A stretch of 64,000 nucleotides of DNA. Source: Mangrovimicrobium sediminis. GTDB taxonomy: Bacteria > Pseudomonadota > Gammaproteobacteria > Pseudomonadales > Halieaceae. Under the pieces are notes generated by a model. It ran no database searches. It was not told where the DNA came from and was given only the letters and a program-made list of their open reading frames with translations. The position numbers and the translations under genes were made by a program. This document shows, piece by piece, positions 44,829-53,998 of the stretch. Every line of letters starts with the position of its first letter. Within the stretch, counting starts at the first letter, position 1. The stretch is from NCBI RefSeq assembly GCF_004745945.1, contig NZ_SRLE01000004.1, forward strand, positions 62,001-126,000, given 5' to 3'.

Positions 44829-45911
44829 TCAGGCCTCGCTGAAAAGATCCCCCTGGGCCGATCGCGGCGGTCGGAACAGGTCGGTGCGCGCTTCGCCGCG
44901 TTCGCCGAGGTCGATACCCAGGCGCCGGCAGGCGACGCGAAAGCGCTGCGAGAGCAGGTCGGCGAAGGGTCCCTCGCCGCGCATGCGGTGGCCGAAGCGG
45001 CTGTCGTTGTCGCGCCCGCCGCGGCTCTGGCGCAGGATGCTCATGACATGCCCGGCGCGCTGCGGGTAGTGCGCTTCCAGCCAGTCCTGGAACAATTCGG
45101 CGATCTCCAGCGGCAGGCGCAGCAGGATATAGGCGGCGCTGGTGGCGCCGGCCTGTGCGGCCGCGGCCAGGATGCTCTCCATCTCGTGGTCGTTGAGTGC
45201 GGGAATCACCGGCGCGTACAGCAGCCCCACGGGAACACCTGCCTCGCGCAGTTCGCGCATCGCCGCCAGGCGTGCCGCGCCGGAGGCGGCGCGCGGCTCC
45301 AGGCGCCGTTTCAGGTCCGCGTCCAGGGTGGTGACGCTGATCATCACGCTGCACAGGCCGTGGTCCGCCAATGCCCCGAGCAGGTCCTTGTCGCGGGTCA
45401 CCAGGGCGCCCTTGGTAATCACGGCGACCGGGTGGCGGCACTCCAGCAGTACCTCGAGCAACTGGCGGGTGATGCGGTGTTCCTTCTCCAGCGGCTGGTA
45501 GGGGTCGGTATTGGCGCCCAGAGTGATACCGCGACAGACGTAGCCGGGGCGGGCCAGTTCTCGGCGCAGCAATTCCGCGGCGTTGGTTTTGCGGGTCAGG
45601 CGCGTCTCGAAATCCAGCCCCGGCGAGAGGTCCAGGTAGGCGTGGGAGGGGCGCGCGTAGCAGTAGATACAGCCGTGCTCGCAGCCCTGGTAGGGGTTGA
45701 TGGATTGCGAGAACGGCACGTCCGGCGACTGGTTGCGGGTGATGATGCTGCGCGCGGTGACCGCGCGGCACTCGGTGACTGGCGAGGGCCCGCAGATGCC
45801 GTCGTCCCAGTCGACCCGGGTGGGCTGGTAGCGGGACTCACGGTTGCTGCGCGCGCCGCGGCCGGGGTGCGCCACCTGCTGGTTGACGATGGGAATCTCG
45901 GAGCGTTTCAT
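44829..45911 (-). CDS. PA0069-type radical SAM protein
   Basis: A 360-residue radical SAM enzyme with the iron-sulfur motif CEHGCIYCYARPSHAYLD near residue 75 and the conserved TRNQSPDVPFSQSINPYQGC lead. This subgroup (SplB-like Rv2578c/PA0069) is widespread but its reaction is not established; the SplB likeness suggests nucleic-acid substrates. A longer frame is open upstream, but ATG 45911 matches the family start (MKRSEIPIVNQ). Confidence 0.87.
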   Translation of the reverse strand: MKRSEIPIVNQQVAHPGRGARSNRESRYQPTRVDWDDGICGPSPVTECRAVTARSIITRNQSPDVPFSQSINPYQGCEHGCIYCYARPSHAYLDLSPGLDFETRLTRKTNAAELLRRELARPGYVCRGITLGANTDPYQPLEKEHRITRQLLEVLLECRHPVAVITKGALVTRDKDLLGALADHGLCSVMISVTTLDADLKRRLEPRAASGAARLAAMRELREAGVPVGLLYAPVIPALNDHEMESILAAAAQAGATSAAYILLRLPLEIAELFQDWLEAHYPQRAGHVMSILRQSRGGRDNDSRFGHRMRGEGPFADLLSQRFRVACRRLGIDLGERGEARTDLFRPPRSAQGDLFSEA

Positions 45912-46038
45912 GCAACACCAGAACTGTATGAATGTACAGTATCCGGGCGCGGGCAATTGCGCAAGTGGGCGGCGGCGCGTCACACCGAAATCGCGCCGCC
46001 AGGTGCTATAGTGAGGCATCGCCACCACTTTGCCCGCC

Positions 46039-47067
46039 ATGCGCCAGACCCCGCCACTGCAACACTCCATACTGGGCACTTTCGTGTTGCCCGTGGCGCA
46101 GGCCCTGCGGCGCTTCGGCATCGACCCGCTGGAGTTGATGGCGGAGGTCGGTATCGACGGCGCCAAGCTCGCCAACCCGGACTGGCGTATTCCCAACGAC
46201 CGCTTCGGCGCGCTGATGGCGCGCAGCGTGGAAGCCAGCGAGGACGAGGCCTTCGGCCTGCTCGCGGCGCAGCAGATCCAGCCGGCGGTGCTGCACGGCC
46301 TGGGGCTGGCCTGGCTGGCCAGCGATACTGTCTACGACGGACTCAGGCGCCTGGTGCGTTTCGGCAAGCTGGTGAGTACCTCGACGCGCATGCGCATGTG
46401 GGAGGAGGGCGAGTTCGTGGTCATCGACCTCGGCGACACCCCGCTCGCCGACCAGGGCTACCACGCGCTGCGCGACTACGCGGCAGGCTCGGTGGCGCGC
46501 ATGTGTACCCTGGCCCTGGGCGAATACCTGGCGCCGGTGCTGGTGAGCCTGGACCGGCCGCCGCCCACCGCGCCCGACCGCTGGGCCGCGCTGCTGTGCA
46601 GCCAGGTGGCCTTCGACGCCCCCACCTGTACCCTGCAGTGGTACCGCTCGGATATCCTCGAACCGCTGGTCACCGGCGACCCCGCGCTGGCGCGCGCGAA
46701 TGACGAGGCGACCCAGTCCCACCTGGACAGCTTCCTCAACCAGTCCACCGCGCGCCAGGTGGTGGACAAGATCCTGGAGATGCTGCCGGACGGCCCGCCG
46801 GCCCAGCATGACGTCGCCGCGGCCCTGCACCTGAGCAACCGCACCCTGCAGCGCAAATTGCGCGATGAGGACACCAGCTTCTCCGACCTGCTGCAGGACA
46901 CTCGCCTGCAGCTCGCGCGCAAGTACCTGCGCCAGCACAGCCGCTCCGTGGTAGAGACCGCCTACCTGCTCGGCTTTTCCGAGCCGAGCACGTTCTCCCG
47001 GGCTTTCAAGCGCTGGACCGGCGTCGCCCCTGCAGATTTTCGCGAGGCCACCGGGGAGGAGGCGTGA
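46039..47067 (+). CDS. AraC-family regulator (arabinose-binding-like N-terminus)
   Basis: A 342-residue regulator with the OruR/ArgR-like N-terminal domain (residues 10-195, ALRRFGIDPLELMAEVGID) and C-terminal AraC helices (VAAALHLSNRTLQRKLRDE; VVETAYLLGFSEPSTFSRAFKRWTG). Regulators of this type in Pseudomonas control catabolic genes. ATG 46039 is chosen; a TTG three codons earlier is weaker. Target unknown. Confidence 0.87.
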   Translation: MRQTPPLQHSILGTFVLPVAQALRRFGIDPLELMAEVGIDGAKLANPDWRIPNDRFGALMARSVEASEDEAFGLLAAQQIQPAVLHGLGLAWLASDTVYDGLRRLVRFGKLVSTSTRMRMWEEGEFVVIDLGDTPLADQGYHALRDYAAGSVARMCTLALGEYLAPVLVSLDRPPPTAPDRWAALLCSQVAFDAPTCTLQWYRSDILEPLVTGDPALARANDEATQSHLDSFLNQSTARQVVDKILEMLPDGPPAQHDVAAALHLSNRTLQRKLRDEDTSFSDLLQDTRLQLARKYLRQHSRSVVETAYLLGFSEPSTFSRAFKRWTGVAPADFREATGEEA

Positions 47068-47200
47068 CGCCGCTGGGTTTTAACCAGGCTGTGGTCGGTG
47101 AAGGCTGGCCGCCTGGCGTCCCCGGCCACGACCCTGGCGGCGCGGGCAATGGGGTATCCCTACCCGAACGCGTAGTCTGGGGCAAACCCTGGAGGACGCC

Positions 47201-47443
47201 ATGAACCACGCGCTGCTCAACCTGACCGACAAGGTTACCCGTATGACCCGCTCCGCGGTCTACCTCGCACTCGTCTCGCGCAGCGGCGGCCTGACGCCGG
47301 CGCAAATCTGCGCCTGTATTCGCGACGCCAGCGAGGCCGGCGCGCAGGCCTGGCACAGCGGCCTGGTAGAGCGCACCCTCGGCGAACTGCAGCGCCAGGG
47401 CAGGGCGGTCCGCGAGCAGGGCCTCTGGTATCCCGCGACGTAA
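47201..47443 (+). CDS. Small protein, unknown function
   Basis: An 80-residue soluble protein with a helical layout that could form a winged helix (VYLALVSRSGGLTPAQICACI ... ERTLGELQRQGRAVREQGLWYP). GGAGG lies before the ATG, which supports expression. It sits between an AraC regulator and a stress protein gene, 38 bp before the latter. No family recognised. Confidence 0.65.
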   Translation: MNHALLNLTDKVTRMTRSAVYLALVSRSGGLTPAQICACIRDASEAGAQAWHSGLVERTLGELQRQGRAVREQGLWYPAT

Positions 47444-47481
47444 AGCCTATAATCGGGGCGAAAACAGCCGGGGAATCACCG

Positions 47482-48351
47482 ATGGGGAAAATCCTGATTA
47501 TCGTCGACCGCGAAGGCACTGGCAGTGCCCTGCCGCGGGGCCTGGAACTGGCCGGCCGGCTGGGGCTGGACGCGGAAGTGTGCGCCTTCGTTCACGCGCA
47601 GCTGGGGCAGTTGAAGTTGCAGGGTGCGGGGCGTTCCAGCATCAAGAGTCACCTGTTGGCCAAGCGCAAGGAAGAGCTCGAAGCCGCCGTCGACAAGCTG
47701 CGCGCGGGCAAGCAGAAGGTGCGCCTGCGGGTACTGTGGGAACAGGATGTCTCCCACTGGGTGTGCGAGCGTTGCGCCGACGAGGCTTTCGAGTTCGTGG
47801 TCAAGACCGGCCAGCGCAGCGAGACGCTGATGCACACTTCCACCGACTGGACCCTGTTGCGCGAATGCGCCGCCCCGGTGTTGATTGTCGCCGACAACAA
47901 GTGGCGCAATACGGCCCCGGTGCTCGCCGCGCTGGACCTGACCGCCACCAGCGCCACCAAGAAAAAGCTCAATGACGCCATCCTGCGCGAGGCGGTGGAA
48001 CTGGCGCAGGCCATGGGTGAGAAGATCAACATTATCGCCGCAGTCGAAGTGCCCGCGCTGCTCAAGGAACTCGACCTGGTCGATCCGGGCAAGTACGTCA
48101 GCGACGCGCGCGAGGCGATGGCCGGCCAGATCGCCACCCTGGCCAGGCGCTACGCCCTGTCGGAGAAACTGTTCAAGGTGAAGCGCGGACCGGTAGAGAA
48201 AGTGATTGCCAGCGAGGCCGCCGCGCGGCGCGCGCAGATCGTGGTGATGGGTTGTGTCGGGCGCAAGGGCGTGCGCGCCAAGTTGCTTGGCAACACCGCG
48301 GAAAAGGTGCTGGCCCACCTGCACACCGACATCCTGGCGCTCAAGCCCTGA
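47482..48351 (+). CDS. Tandem universal stress protein (UspE-like)
   Basis: A 289-residue cytoplasmic protein with two Usp folds. The second ends with the nucleotide-binding pattern VVMGCVGRKGVRAKLLGNTAEKVL; the first half is degenerate and has no such motif. This matches UspE-type proteins that act in stress survival and motility. A strong terminator follows within 15 bp. Confidence 0.86.
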   Translation: MGKILIIVDREGTGSALPRGLELAGRLGLDAEVCAFVHAQLGQLKLQGAGRSSIKSHLLAKRKEELEAAVDKLRAGKQKVRLRVLWEQDVSHWVCERCADEAFEFVVKTGQRSETLMHTSTDWTLLRECAAPVLIVADNKWRNTAPVLAALDLTATSATKKKLNDAILREAVELAQAMGEKINIIAAVEVPALLKELDLVDPGKYVSDAREAMAGQIATLARRYALSEKLFKVKRGPVEKVIASEAAARRAQIVVMGCVGRKGVRAKLLGNTAEKVLAHLHTDILALKP

Positions 48352-48363
48352 GCGACTCCCGCC

Positions 48364-48406
48364 GCCCCGGGGCTGGCCCGTTCGGGCCCCCGGGGCAAAA
48401 TTTTTT
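48364..48406 (+). terminator. Rho-independent terminator of the stress protein gene
   Basis: GCCCCGGGG and GCCCG pair with CGGGC and the following CCCGGGGC to form a very stable hairpin ending at 48396, followed by AAAA and T6. Confidence 0.75.
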
Positions 48407-48450
48407 ACCAAAAATTTGCTATTTGTCCCCGGCGGTCTATTGTTTTTCAT

Positions 48451-48556
48451 AGCACGTCGCTTCCTGCGCGTGCTAACACGTCCCCTGGCCGATGTTTCTG
48501 CCCCGAAGCATACGGCTGTTAGCCCGCCTCACTTCCCCGTGTAGGTGGGCTTTTTT
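48451..48556 (+). ncRNA. Candidate small RNA of about 105 nucleotides
   Basis: A possible promoter (TTGCTA at 48416, TATTGT at 48438, 16-bp spacer) is followed by a hairpin AGCACG/CGTGCT (48451-48474), about 46 unpaired bases, and a good terminator: AGCCCGCCT (48521-48529) with AGGTGGGCT (48543-48551) and T6. The gap of 386 bp between genes has no other content. No known RNA family was recognised. Confidence 0.45.
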
Positions 48557-48737
48557 ATTGCCCGGAATATCCAGAAAACAATCAGTTGTAAGCCAAGCTT
48601 AAAGCTAGAAATAGCTTCTTGTACGGGTTGTCGCCCGCGGTCATGCGGGTGGCGCGGGCGGCCATGTGGCGCGCGCGGGCTTATCCCTACTATGGCTCCA
48701 TCAAGCAACGCCGGGCGACCGGCACAGGAGGAGCCAG

Positions 48738-49139
48738 ATGCACGAACTCGTCGAACGAATCCGCGAACCGGAACTTTGCTACGTGTTCGCCCGCAACGCC
48801 CAGCGCCAGGGTCACCCGGAACTCGCCGTGCAGGCGTTCCGTCGTGCCGTCGACCTGCGCACCGAAGCCTACGGGGCGACGGATGCCGCGGAAGTTGCGG
48901 CGGTGCGCGCCATCTTCGCCTACGAGGAGGCGATCAGCCAGCAGCGCGGCCGCCGTACCCGCGCCACCGGCACCTGGCAGCTGGCCAAGCGTGTGGGCCT
49001 GCTCGCCGCGGTGCGCAAGCGCAGCGAGGCACGCGACAGTGAGGAGGTGCTGCCGGTTCTGCGCGCCCTGCAGATGGAAGACTACAGTTTTGCCGCCGTG
49101 TGCAGCGCGTTCCCCGAGGAGACTGCCCGGGCCGCCTGA
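48738..49139 (+). CDS. Small helical protein upstream of ppk, unknown function
   Basis: A 133-residue soluble protein with one TPR-like helical pair at the start (CYVFARNAQRQGHPELAVQAFRRAVDL) and a basic middle (RGRRTRATGTWQLAKRVG). GGAGGAG precedes the ATG. It has its own terminator at 49177, so it is not in the ppk transcript. I do not recognise the family. Confidence 0.7.
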   Translation: MHELVERIREPELCYVFARNAQRQGHPELAVQAFRRAVDLRTEAYGATDAAEVAAVRAIFAYEEAISQQRGRRTRATGTWQLAKRVGLLAAVRKRSEARDSEEVLPVLRALQMEDYSFAAVCSAFPEETARAA

Positions 49140-49176
49140 AGCGGCGCTGCGATCTCCTGATACCGATCCCTACCTT

Positions 49177-49219
49177 AAGCCCGGCCCCGAACGTTTCGGG
49201 GAATTACCGGGCTTTTTTT
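49177..49219 (+). terminator. Rho-independent terminator before ppk
   Basis: AAGCCCGG (49177-49184) pairs with CCGGGCTT (49207-49214); an inner CCCCGAA/TTCGGGG hairpin adds stability, and seven Ts follow. Confidence 0.85.
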
Positions 49220-49245
49220 GTTGGCGGCCGAGTGCTTGCTCGCCG

Positions 49246-49263
49246 TTGTCACAATCTTGTAAT
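49246..49263 (+). promoter_or_regulatory. Possible PHO box of ppk
   Basis: TTGTCAC-AATC-TTGTAAT has the 7-4-7 layout of a PhoB site and matches CTGTCAT at five of seven positions in each half. A -10-like TACTAG/TAGATT lies near 49285, about 20 bp away, longer than the usual ten or eleven. Confidence 0.45.
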
Positions 49264-49321
49264 TCAGTTTCCGGGAAATCTGTACTAGATTGTTCCCGTT
49301 GGGACGCGTTACAGGAACTCT

Positions 49322-51484
49322 ATGAGCAACCCCGTCAAGAATCGCGTGGTCGACCTGCGCGAGCACGAACTGTATTACCCGCGGGAACTGAGCTGGCTTT
49401 CGTTCAATGCGCGCGTGCTGCAGGAGGCCGCCGATGACACCGTGCCGCTGATCGAGCGCGTGCGTTACCTCGGTATCTTCTCCAATAACTCCGACGAATT
49501 CTTCCGCGTGCGCGTGGCCGAGGTGCGGCGCCTGATCTCGGTGTCCAGCGGCGCCGACCGCGAGCACTTCAAGAGCCTGCTGGCGGCGATCCTCAAGCGC
49601 GTGTACTCGCTGCAGAAGGAATTCGACCAGATCTATGCACAGATCATGGACGAACTCTCCAGCCGCAAGATCTACATGATCAACGAGCGCCAACTCGACG
49701 AGAGCCAGTCGGCCTTTGTGCAGAGCTACTTTACCGACAAGGTACTGCCGGAGCTGGACCCGATCCTGCTGCGCGACGGCCGGCCCATGCCCACGCTCAA
49801 CGACGAGTCGCTGTACCTCGCCGTGGAGATCCGCTCCGGCGAGAGCTACCGCTACGCGGTGGTCGAGGTGCCCACCGACCGCATCGGCCGTTTCGTCGAG
49901 ATCCCGCAGCGCAAGGGCAAGCAGGGCAAGGTGTTCATCGTCCTCGACAACATCATCCGCGCCTGCCTGCCGCAGATGTTCCGCGGCGTCATGCCGGTGG
50001 ACGAGGCGCACGCCTATTGCTTCAAGCTCTCCCGCGACGCCGAACTGGAGATCGACACCGGGATCACCCAGAGCCTGCTCGAGCGCATGGAGAAGAGCCT
50101 CAAGCAGCGCCGCCGGGCCGACGCCGTGCGCATGTCCTACGATGCGGAGATGCCCTCACGCCTGCTCGAGTACCTCAGTGCGCGCTTCCGCTTCGGCAAG
50201 TACGACAGCCTGATCGCCGGCGGCCGCTACCACAACTCCAAGGATTTCATCGGCTTTCCCAACGTCGGGCCGAAATACCTGGCGTTCAAGCCGCTGCCGC
50301 CGATCCGTGTGCCGCGCCTGGACGAGCCCGGCAGCATGTTCGAGGCGATCCGCGACAAGGACGTGCTGCTGTACTACCCGTACCACCCCTTCGACTACCT
50401 CATCGACCTGCTCAAGACCGCGGCGCTGGACCCGCAGGTCACCGACATCAAAATCTGCCTGTACCGGGTGGCCAAGAACTCGCGCGTGATCGACGCCCTG
50501 GTCAATGCGGTGGACAACGGCAAGCGCGTACTGGCGGTGGTGGAACTGGCCGCGCGTTTCGACGAACAGGCCAATATCGACTGGGCGCAGCGGCTGACCG
50601 ACAGCGGGATCAACGTGCTGTTCGGCATACCCGGCCTCAAGGTGCACTCCAAGCTGATTCTTATCGAGCGGCGCGAGAATAACGCGGTGCGCTACTACAG
50701 CCATATCGGCACCGGCAACTTCAACGAGAAGACCGCGCGCATCTACACTGACTTCACGCTGCTCACCTACGACCAGAGCATCGGCCGCGACGTGTACAAC
50801 GTCTTCGATTTCCTGCAGTACAACTACAAGCGCCCGGAATACCGGGTGCTGCTGGTCTCGCCGCACACCACGCGGCCGGGTATCACCGAGCTCATCGACC
50901 GGGAGATCGCCCACGCGCGCGCCGGTTACTTCGCGCGCATGACGCTCAAGTGCAATAACCTGGTCGACCATGAACTGGTGAAGAAGCTCTACGAGGCCAG
51001 CGAAGCAGGCGTGCGCATTCGCCTGCTCGTGCGCGGCATGTGCTCGCTGGTGCCCGGTGTGAAGGGCCTGTCGGAAAATATCGAGGCGCTGAGCATCGTC
51101 GATCGCTACCTCGAGCACCCGCGCGTCTACGTGTTCTACAACCGCGGCAACCCGCGCTACCTGATCAGCTCGGCGGACCTGATGACGCGCAACCTCGATT
51201 ACCGCGTGGAGGTGATGGCGCCGGTGCAGGACCCGGAGGCGCAGCAGATGCTGCAGGACATCCTCGACCAGCAGTGGCACGACAACGTGAAGTGCCGCAT
51301 CATCGACCGCGACCAGGCCAACGCCTACGTGCCGGAGAAAAAGGGCGTGGCGCACATCCGCTCACAGGAGAGCATTCACCGCTACCTCTCCACCGGCAAG
51401 CTGCCGCGCTACCCGAAGTCGCGCATGCGGGTGCCGGCCAAACGTCGGCGCAAGAAGCCCGTGGTACCGCCGCGCGCCGAGTGA
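49322..51484 (+). CDS. ppk: Polyphosphate kinase 1
   Basis: Builds polyphosphate from ATP at the inner face of the membrane. The 720 residues hold the N-terminal RELSWLSFNARVLQEA motif, the head domain and two phospholipase D-like domains with KVHSKLILIERRE (autophosphorylated histidine) and HIGTGNFNEKTARIYTD. The C-terminus is basic (MRVPAKRRRKKP). Phosphate control is suggested by the upstream PHO-box-like sequence. No ppx is adjacent. Confidence 0.95.
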   Translation: MSNPVKNRVVDLREHELYYPRELSWLSFNARVLQEAADDTVPLIERVRYLGIFSNNSDEFFRVRVAEVRRLISVSSGADREHFKSLLAAILKRVYSLQKEFDQIYAQIMDELSSRKIYMINERQLDESQSAFVQSYFTDKVLPELDPILLRDGRPMPTLNDESLYLAVEIRSGESYRYAVVEVPTDRIGRFVEIPQRKGKQGKVFIVLDNIIRACLPQMFRGVMPVDEAHAYCFKLSRDAELEIDTGITQSLLERMEKSLKQRRRADAVRMSYDAEMPSRLLEYLSARFRFGKYDSLIAGGRYHNSKDFIGFPNVGPKYLAFKPLPPIRVPRLDEPGSMFEAIRDKDVLLYYPYHPFDYLIDLLKTAALDPQVTDIKICLYRVAKNSRVIDALVNAVDNGKRVLAVVELAARFDEQANIDWAQRLTDSGINVLFGIPGLKVHSKLILIERRENNAVRYYSHIGTGNFNEKTARIYTDFTLLTYDQSIGRDVYNVFDFLQYNYKRPEYRVLLVSPHTTRPGITELIDREIAHARAGYFARMTLKCNNLVDHELVKKLYEASEAGVRIRLLVRGMCSLVPGVKGLSENIEALSIVDRYLEHPRVYVFYNRGNPRYLISSADLMTRNLDYRVEVMAPVQDPEAQQMLQDILDQQWHDNVKCRIIDRDQANAYVPEKKGVAHIRSQESIHRYLSTGKLPRYPKSRMRVPAKRRRKKPVVPPRAE

Positions 51485-51583
51485 GGGGGAAAGCGCGCAG
51501 TTATTGAAGGCGCAGTCGCAGATGGACGCAAGCGCTGGCTTGCGGCTGTGGAACTACCGTACCGGGATTGCTTCGGCGCCGTC

Positions 51584-52924
51584 CTACAGGTGGCGCATCA
51601 GCAGCGCGTGACCGCCGTCGCCATCCAGGCTGGCGGCCTCGGCCAGCGGGATGCGCACCACGTGGCCAGACCCCGGCGCCACGTCCAGCGCCTTGCCCTG
51701 GGGTGATTCCAGCGCCTCCAGGGCAAAGCTGCGGTTGCCCGCGGGAGTGATCAACTCCAGTGTATCGCCCACCCCGAAGCGGTTTTTCACATCGATGGTC
51801 AGCCACTTACCGTCACAGGCCACGGCTTCGCCGACGAATTGCTGGTTGGGATTGCCGGAGTGGCCGACCTCGTAGTTCTGGTATTCGCTGGGCACGTGGC
51901 GGCGGTAGAAACCCTCGGTGTAGCCGCGATTGGCGAGGTGGTCGAGTTCCGCGAGCAGGTGCATGTCGAAGGGTTCGCCGGCCACCGCGGCGTCGATGGC
52001 GCGGCGGTAGACCTGCGCCGTGCGCGCCACGTAGTAGTGGCTCTTGGTACGCCCCTCGATCTTTAGCGAATGTACGCCGATGCCGACCAGGCGCTCCACA
52101 TGCTGTACCGCGCGCAGGTCCTTGGAGTTCATGATGTAGGTGCCGTGCTCGTCCTCGTAGGCGGGCATGTATTCGCCGGGGCGGTTCTTCTCCTGCAGCA
52201 GCATCGGCTCCTGCGCCGGGCTGGGCGCGCTGTCCTGCGGTGAGAACTGGCCGACGCCGTCCACCGCGATCAGGTCGCCAGTATCGGATTCGGTTGCGGC
52301 GTGAGCGTTGTACTCCCAGCGACAGGAGTTGGTGCATGCGCCCTGGTTGGAATCGCGGTGGGTCATGTAGCCCGAGAGCAGGCAGCGTCCTGAATACGCG
52401 ATGCACAGGGCGCCGTGGACGAAGACCTCCAGTTCCATGCCCGGGCAGTGCTCGCGGATCTCGGCGATCTCCTCCAGCGACAGTTCACGCGAGAGGATCA
52501 CCCGGCTGATGCCCTGGCGCCGCCAGAATTCCACCGCGGCCCAGTTCACCGCATTGGCCTGCACCGAAAGGTGCACTTCCTGGTCCGGCCAGCGCTCGCG
52601 CACCAGCATGATGAGGCCCGGGTCGGACATGATCAGCGCGTCCGGCCCCATTTCGATCACCGGTTCGAGGTCGCGCAGGTAGCTGCGCACCTTGTCGTTG
52701 TGCGCGGCGATATTCGAGGCCAGGTAGAACTGCTTGCCCAGGTTGTGGGCTTCGTCGATCGCCGCGGCCAGGTTCTCCAGGCGATTGAACTCGTTCTCGC
52801 GCACGCGCAGGCTGTAGCGCGGCTGGCCGGCGTACACCGCGTCGGCACCGTAGGCGAAGGCGTAGCGCATGGATTTCAGGGTGCCGGCGGGGGAGAGCAG
52901 TTCCGGCGCTGCTGTCGTGGTCAT
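51584..52924 (-). CDS. trhP: U32-family protein TrhP (YegQ), tRNA hydroxylation
   Basis: Needed for prephenate-dependent hydroxylation of tRNA uridine-34 in E. coli. It is 446 residues long with the start PELLSPAGTLKSMRYAFAYGADAVYAG, the U32 signature ELEVFVHGALCIAYSGRC and the cysteine pair in NQGACTNSCRWEY; these cysteines probably hold an iron-sulfur cluster. Length agrees with YegQ. The gene stands alone. Confidence 0.92.
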   Translation of the reverse strand: MTTTAAPELLSPAGTLKSMRYAFAYGADAVYAGQPRYSLRVRENEFNRLENLAAAIDEAHNLGKQFYLASNIAAHNDKVRSYLRDLEPVIEMGPDALIMSDPGLIMLVRERWPDQEVHLSVQANAVNWAAVEFWRRQGISRVILSRELSLEEIAEIREHCPGMELEVFVHGALCIAYSGRCLLSGYMTHRDSNQGACTNSCRWEYNAHAATESDTGDLIAVDGVGQFSPQDSAPSPAQEPMLLQEKNRPGEYMPAYEDEHGTYIMNSKDLRAVQHVERLVGIGVHSLKIEGRTKSHYYVARTAQVYRRAIDAAVAGEPFDMHLLAELDHLANRGYTEGFYRRHVPSEYQNYEVGHSGNPNQQFVGEAVACDGKWLTIDVKNRFGVGDTLELITPAGNRSFALEALESPQGKALDVAPGSGHVVRIPLAEAASLDGDGGHALLMRHL

Positions 52925-53063
52925 GTCGGGGCTACCGCGTGCTGGTCAAAAACGGGCTGGTGAAAAAATAGCCGCGCATTTTACCCGCCAGAGAACCCGG
53001 GAACTAGTGTTTTGGCGCCCCCGCGGGCACACTTGGGGCTTCTGAAACGGGCTGGAGAAGCGC

Positions 53064-53990
53064 ATGGCTGGCGGCAGTTTGCTGGTATTGCTGGACGATA
53101 TCGCGGCGGTGCTGGACGACGTCTCGCTGATGACCAAGGTGGCGGCGAAGAAAACCGCCGGCGTGCTCGGTGACGACCTCGCGGTGAATGCGGAGAAGGT
53201 CACCGGCGTGCGCGCCGAGCGCGAGCTGCCGGTGGTATGGGCGGTGGCCCGCGGCTCGCTGCTGAACAAGGTGATCCTGGTGCCGCTGGCCCTGCTTGTA
53301 TCCTTCATCGCGCCCTGGCTGATCACCCCGGCGTTGATGGCCGGCGGGTTGTACCTGTGTTACGAGGGTTTCGAGAAGGTCGCCCACCGCTTTTTGCACA
53401 GCGCCGACGAGGATGCCGCCGAGCACGACAAGCTGGTACAGAAGCTGGAAGACCCGGCGGTGGACCTGGTGCAGTACGAGCGCGAGAAAATCCGCGGCGC
53501 GGTGCGCACGGACTTTATCCTCTCCGCCGAGATCATCGTGCTTACCCTGGGCATTGTCGCCGAGTCCGAATTCATCGTGCGCATCGGCGTGCTGGCGGGT
53601 ATCGCCCTGGTGATGACGCTGGGCGTCTACGGCCTGGTCGCGGGTATCGTCAAACTGGATGACATCGGCCTCTACCTGTTCGAGCGCGGCAGTGAACGCG
53701 ACAGCGGCTGGGGCAGGGTGCAGCGGAGCCTGGGCCAGGGCCTGGTCAACTTCGCGCCCTGGCTGATGAAAGCGCTGGGGGTGATCGGCACCGTGGCCAT
53801 GTTCATGGTCGGCGGCGGCATCCTGTTGCACGGCATACACCCGCTGGGACACGCGGTGGAGCATGCGGCCGCCGGCATGGCGCCGGCGCTGGGTGCGCTG
53901 CTGCCGACCCTGGCCGGCGTGATTGTCGGCCTGCTGGCCGGCGCGGTGGTATTGCTGGTGGTGCAGGGCGTGGCGAAACTGCGCCGCTGA
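53064..53990 (+). CDS. DUF808 membrane protein (YedI-like)
   Basis: A 308-residue inner-membrane protein with the conserved LLVLLDDIAAVLDDVSLMTKVAAKKTAGVLGDDLAVNAE opening (quoted in part: LDDIAAVLDDVSLMTKVA) and about six spans. The family is common in Proteobacteria and has no assigned function. GGAGAAGC precedes the ATG. Its stop lies 8 bp from that of the convergent DUF885 gene. Confidence 0.88.
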   Translation: MAGGSLLVLLDDIAAVLDDVSLMTKVAAKKTAGVLGDDLAVNAEKVTGVRAERELPVVWAVARGSLLNKVILVPLALLVSFIAPWLITPALMAGGLYLCYEGFEKVAHRFLHSADEDAAEHDKLVQKLEDPAVDLVQYEREKIRGAVRTDFILSAEIIVLTLGIVAESEFIVRIGVLAGIALVMTLGVYGLVAGIVKLDDIGLYLFERGSERDSGWGRVQRSLGQGLVNFAPWLMKALGVIGTVAMFMVGGGILLHGIHPLGHAVEHAAAGMAPALGALLPTLAGVIVGLLAGAVVLLVVQGVAKLRR

Positions 53991-53998
53991 AGCGCGCC

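Noticed and set aside
48407-48556. 6S RNA
   Set aside because: There is no long double-stranded arm with a central bubble, and the length is too short.
51520-51545. Terminator for ppk (CGCAAGC/GCTTGCG hairpin)
   Set aside because: The stem is seven bases but no T-run follows on either strand.
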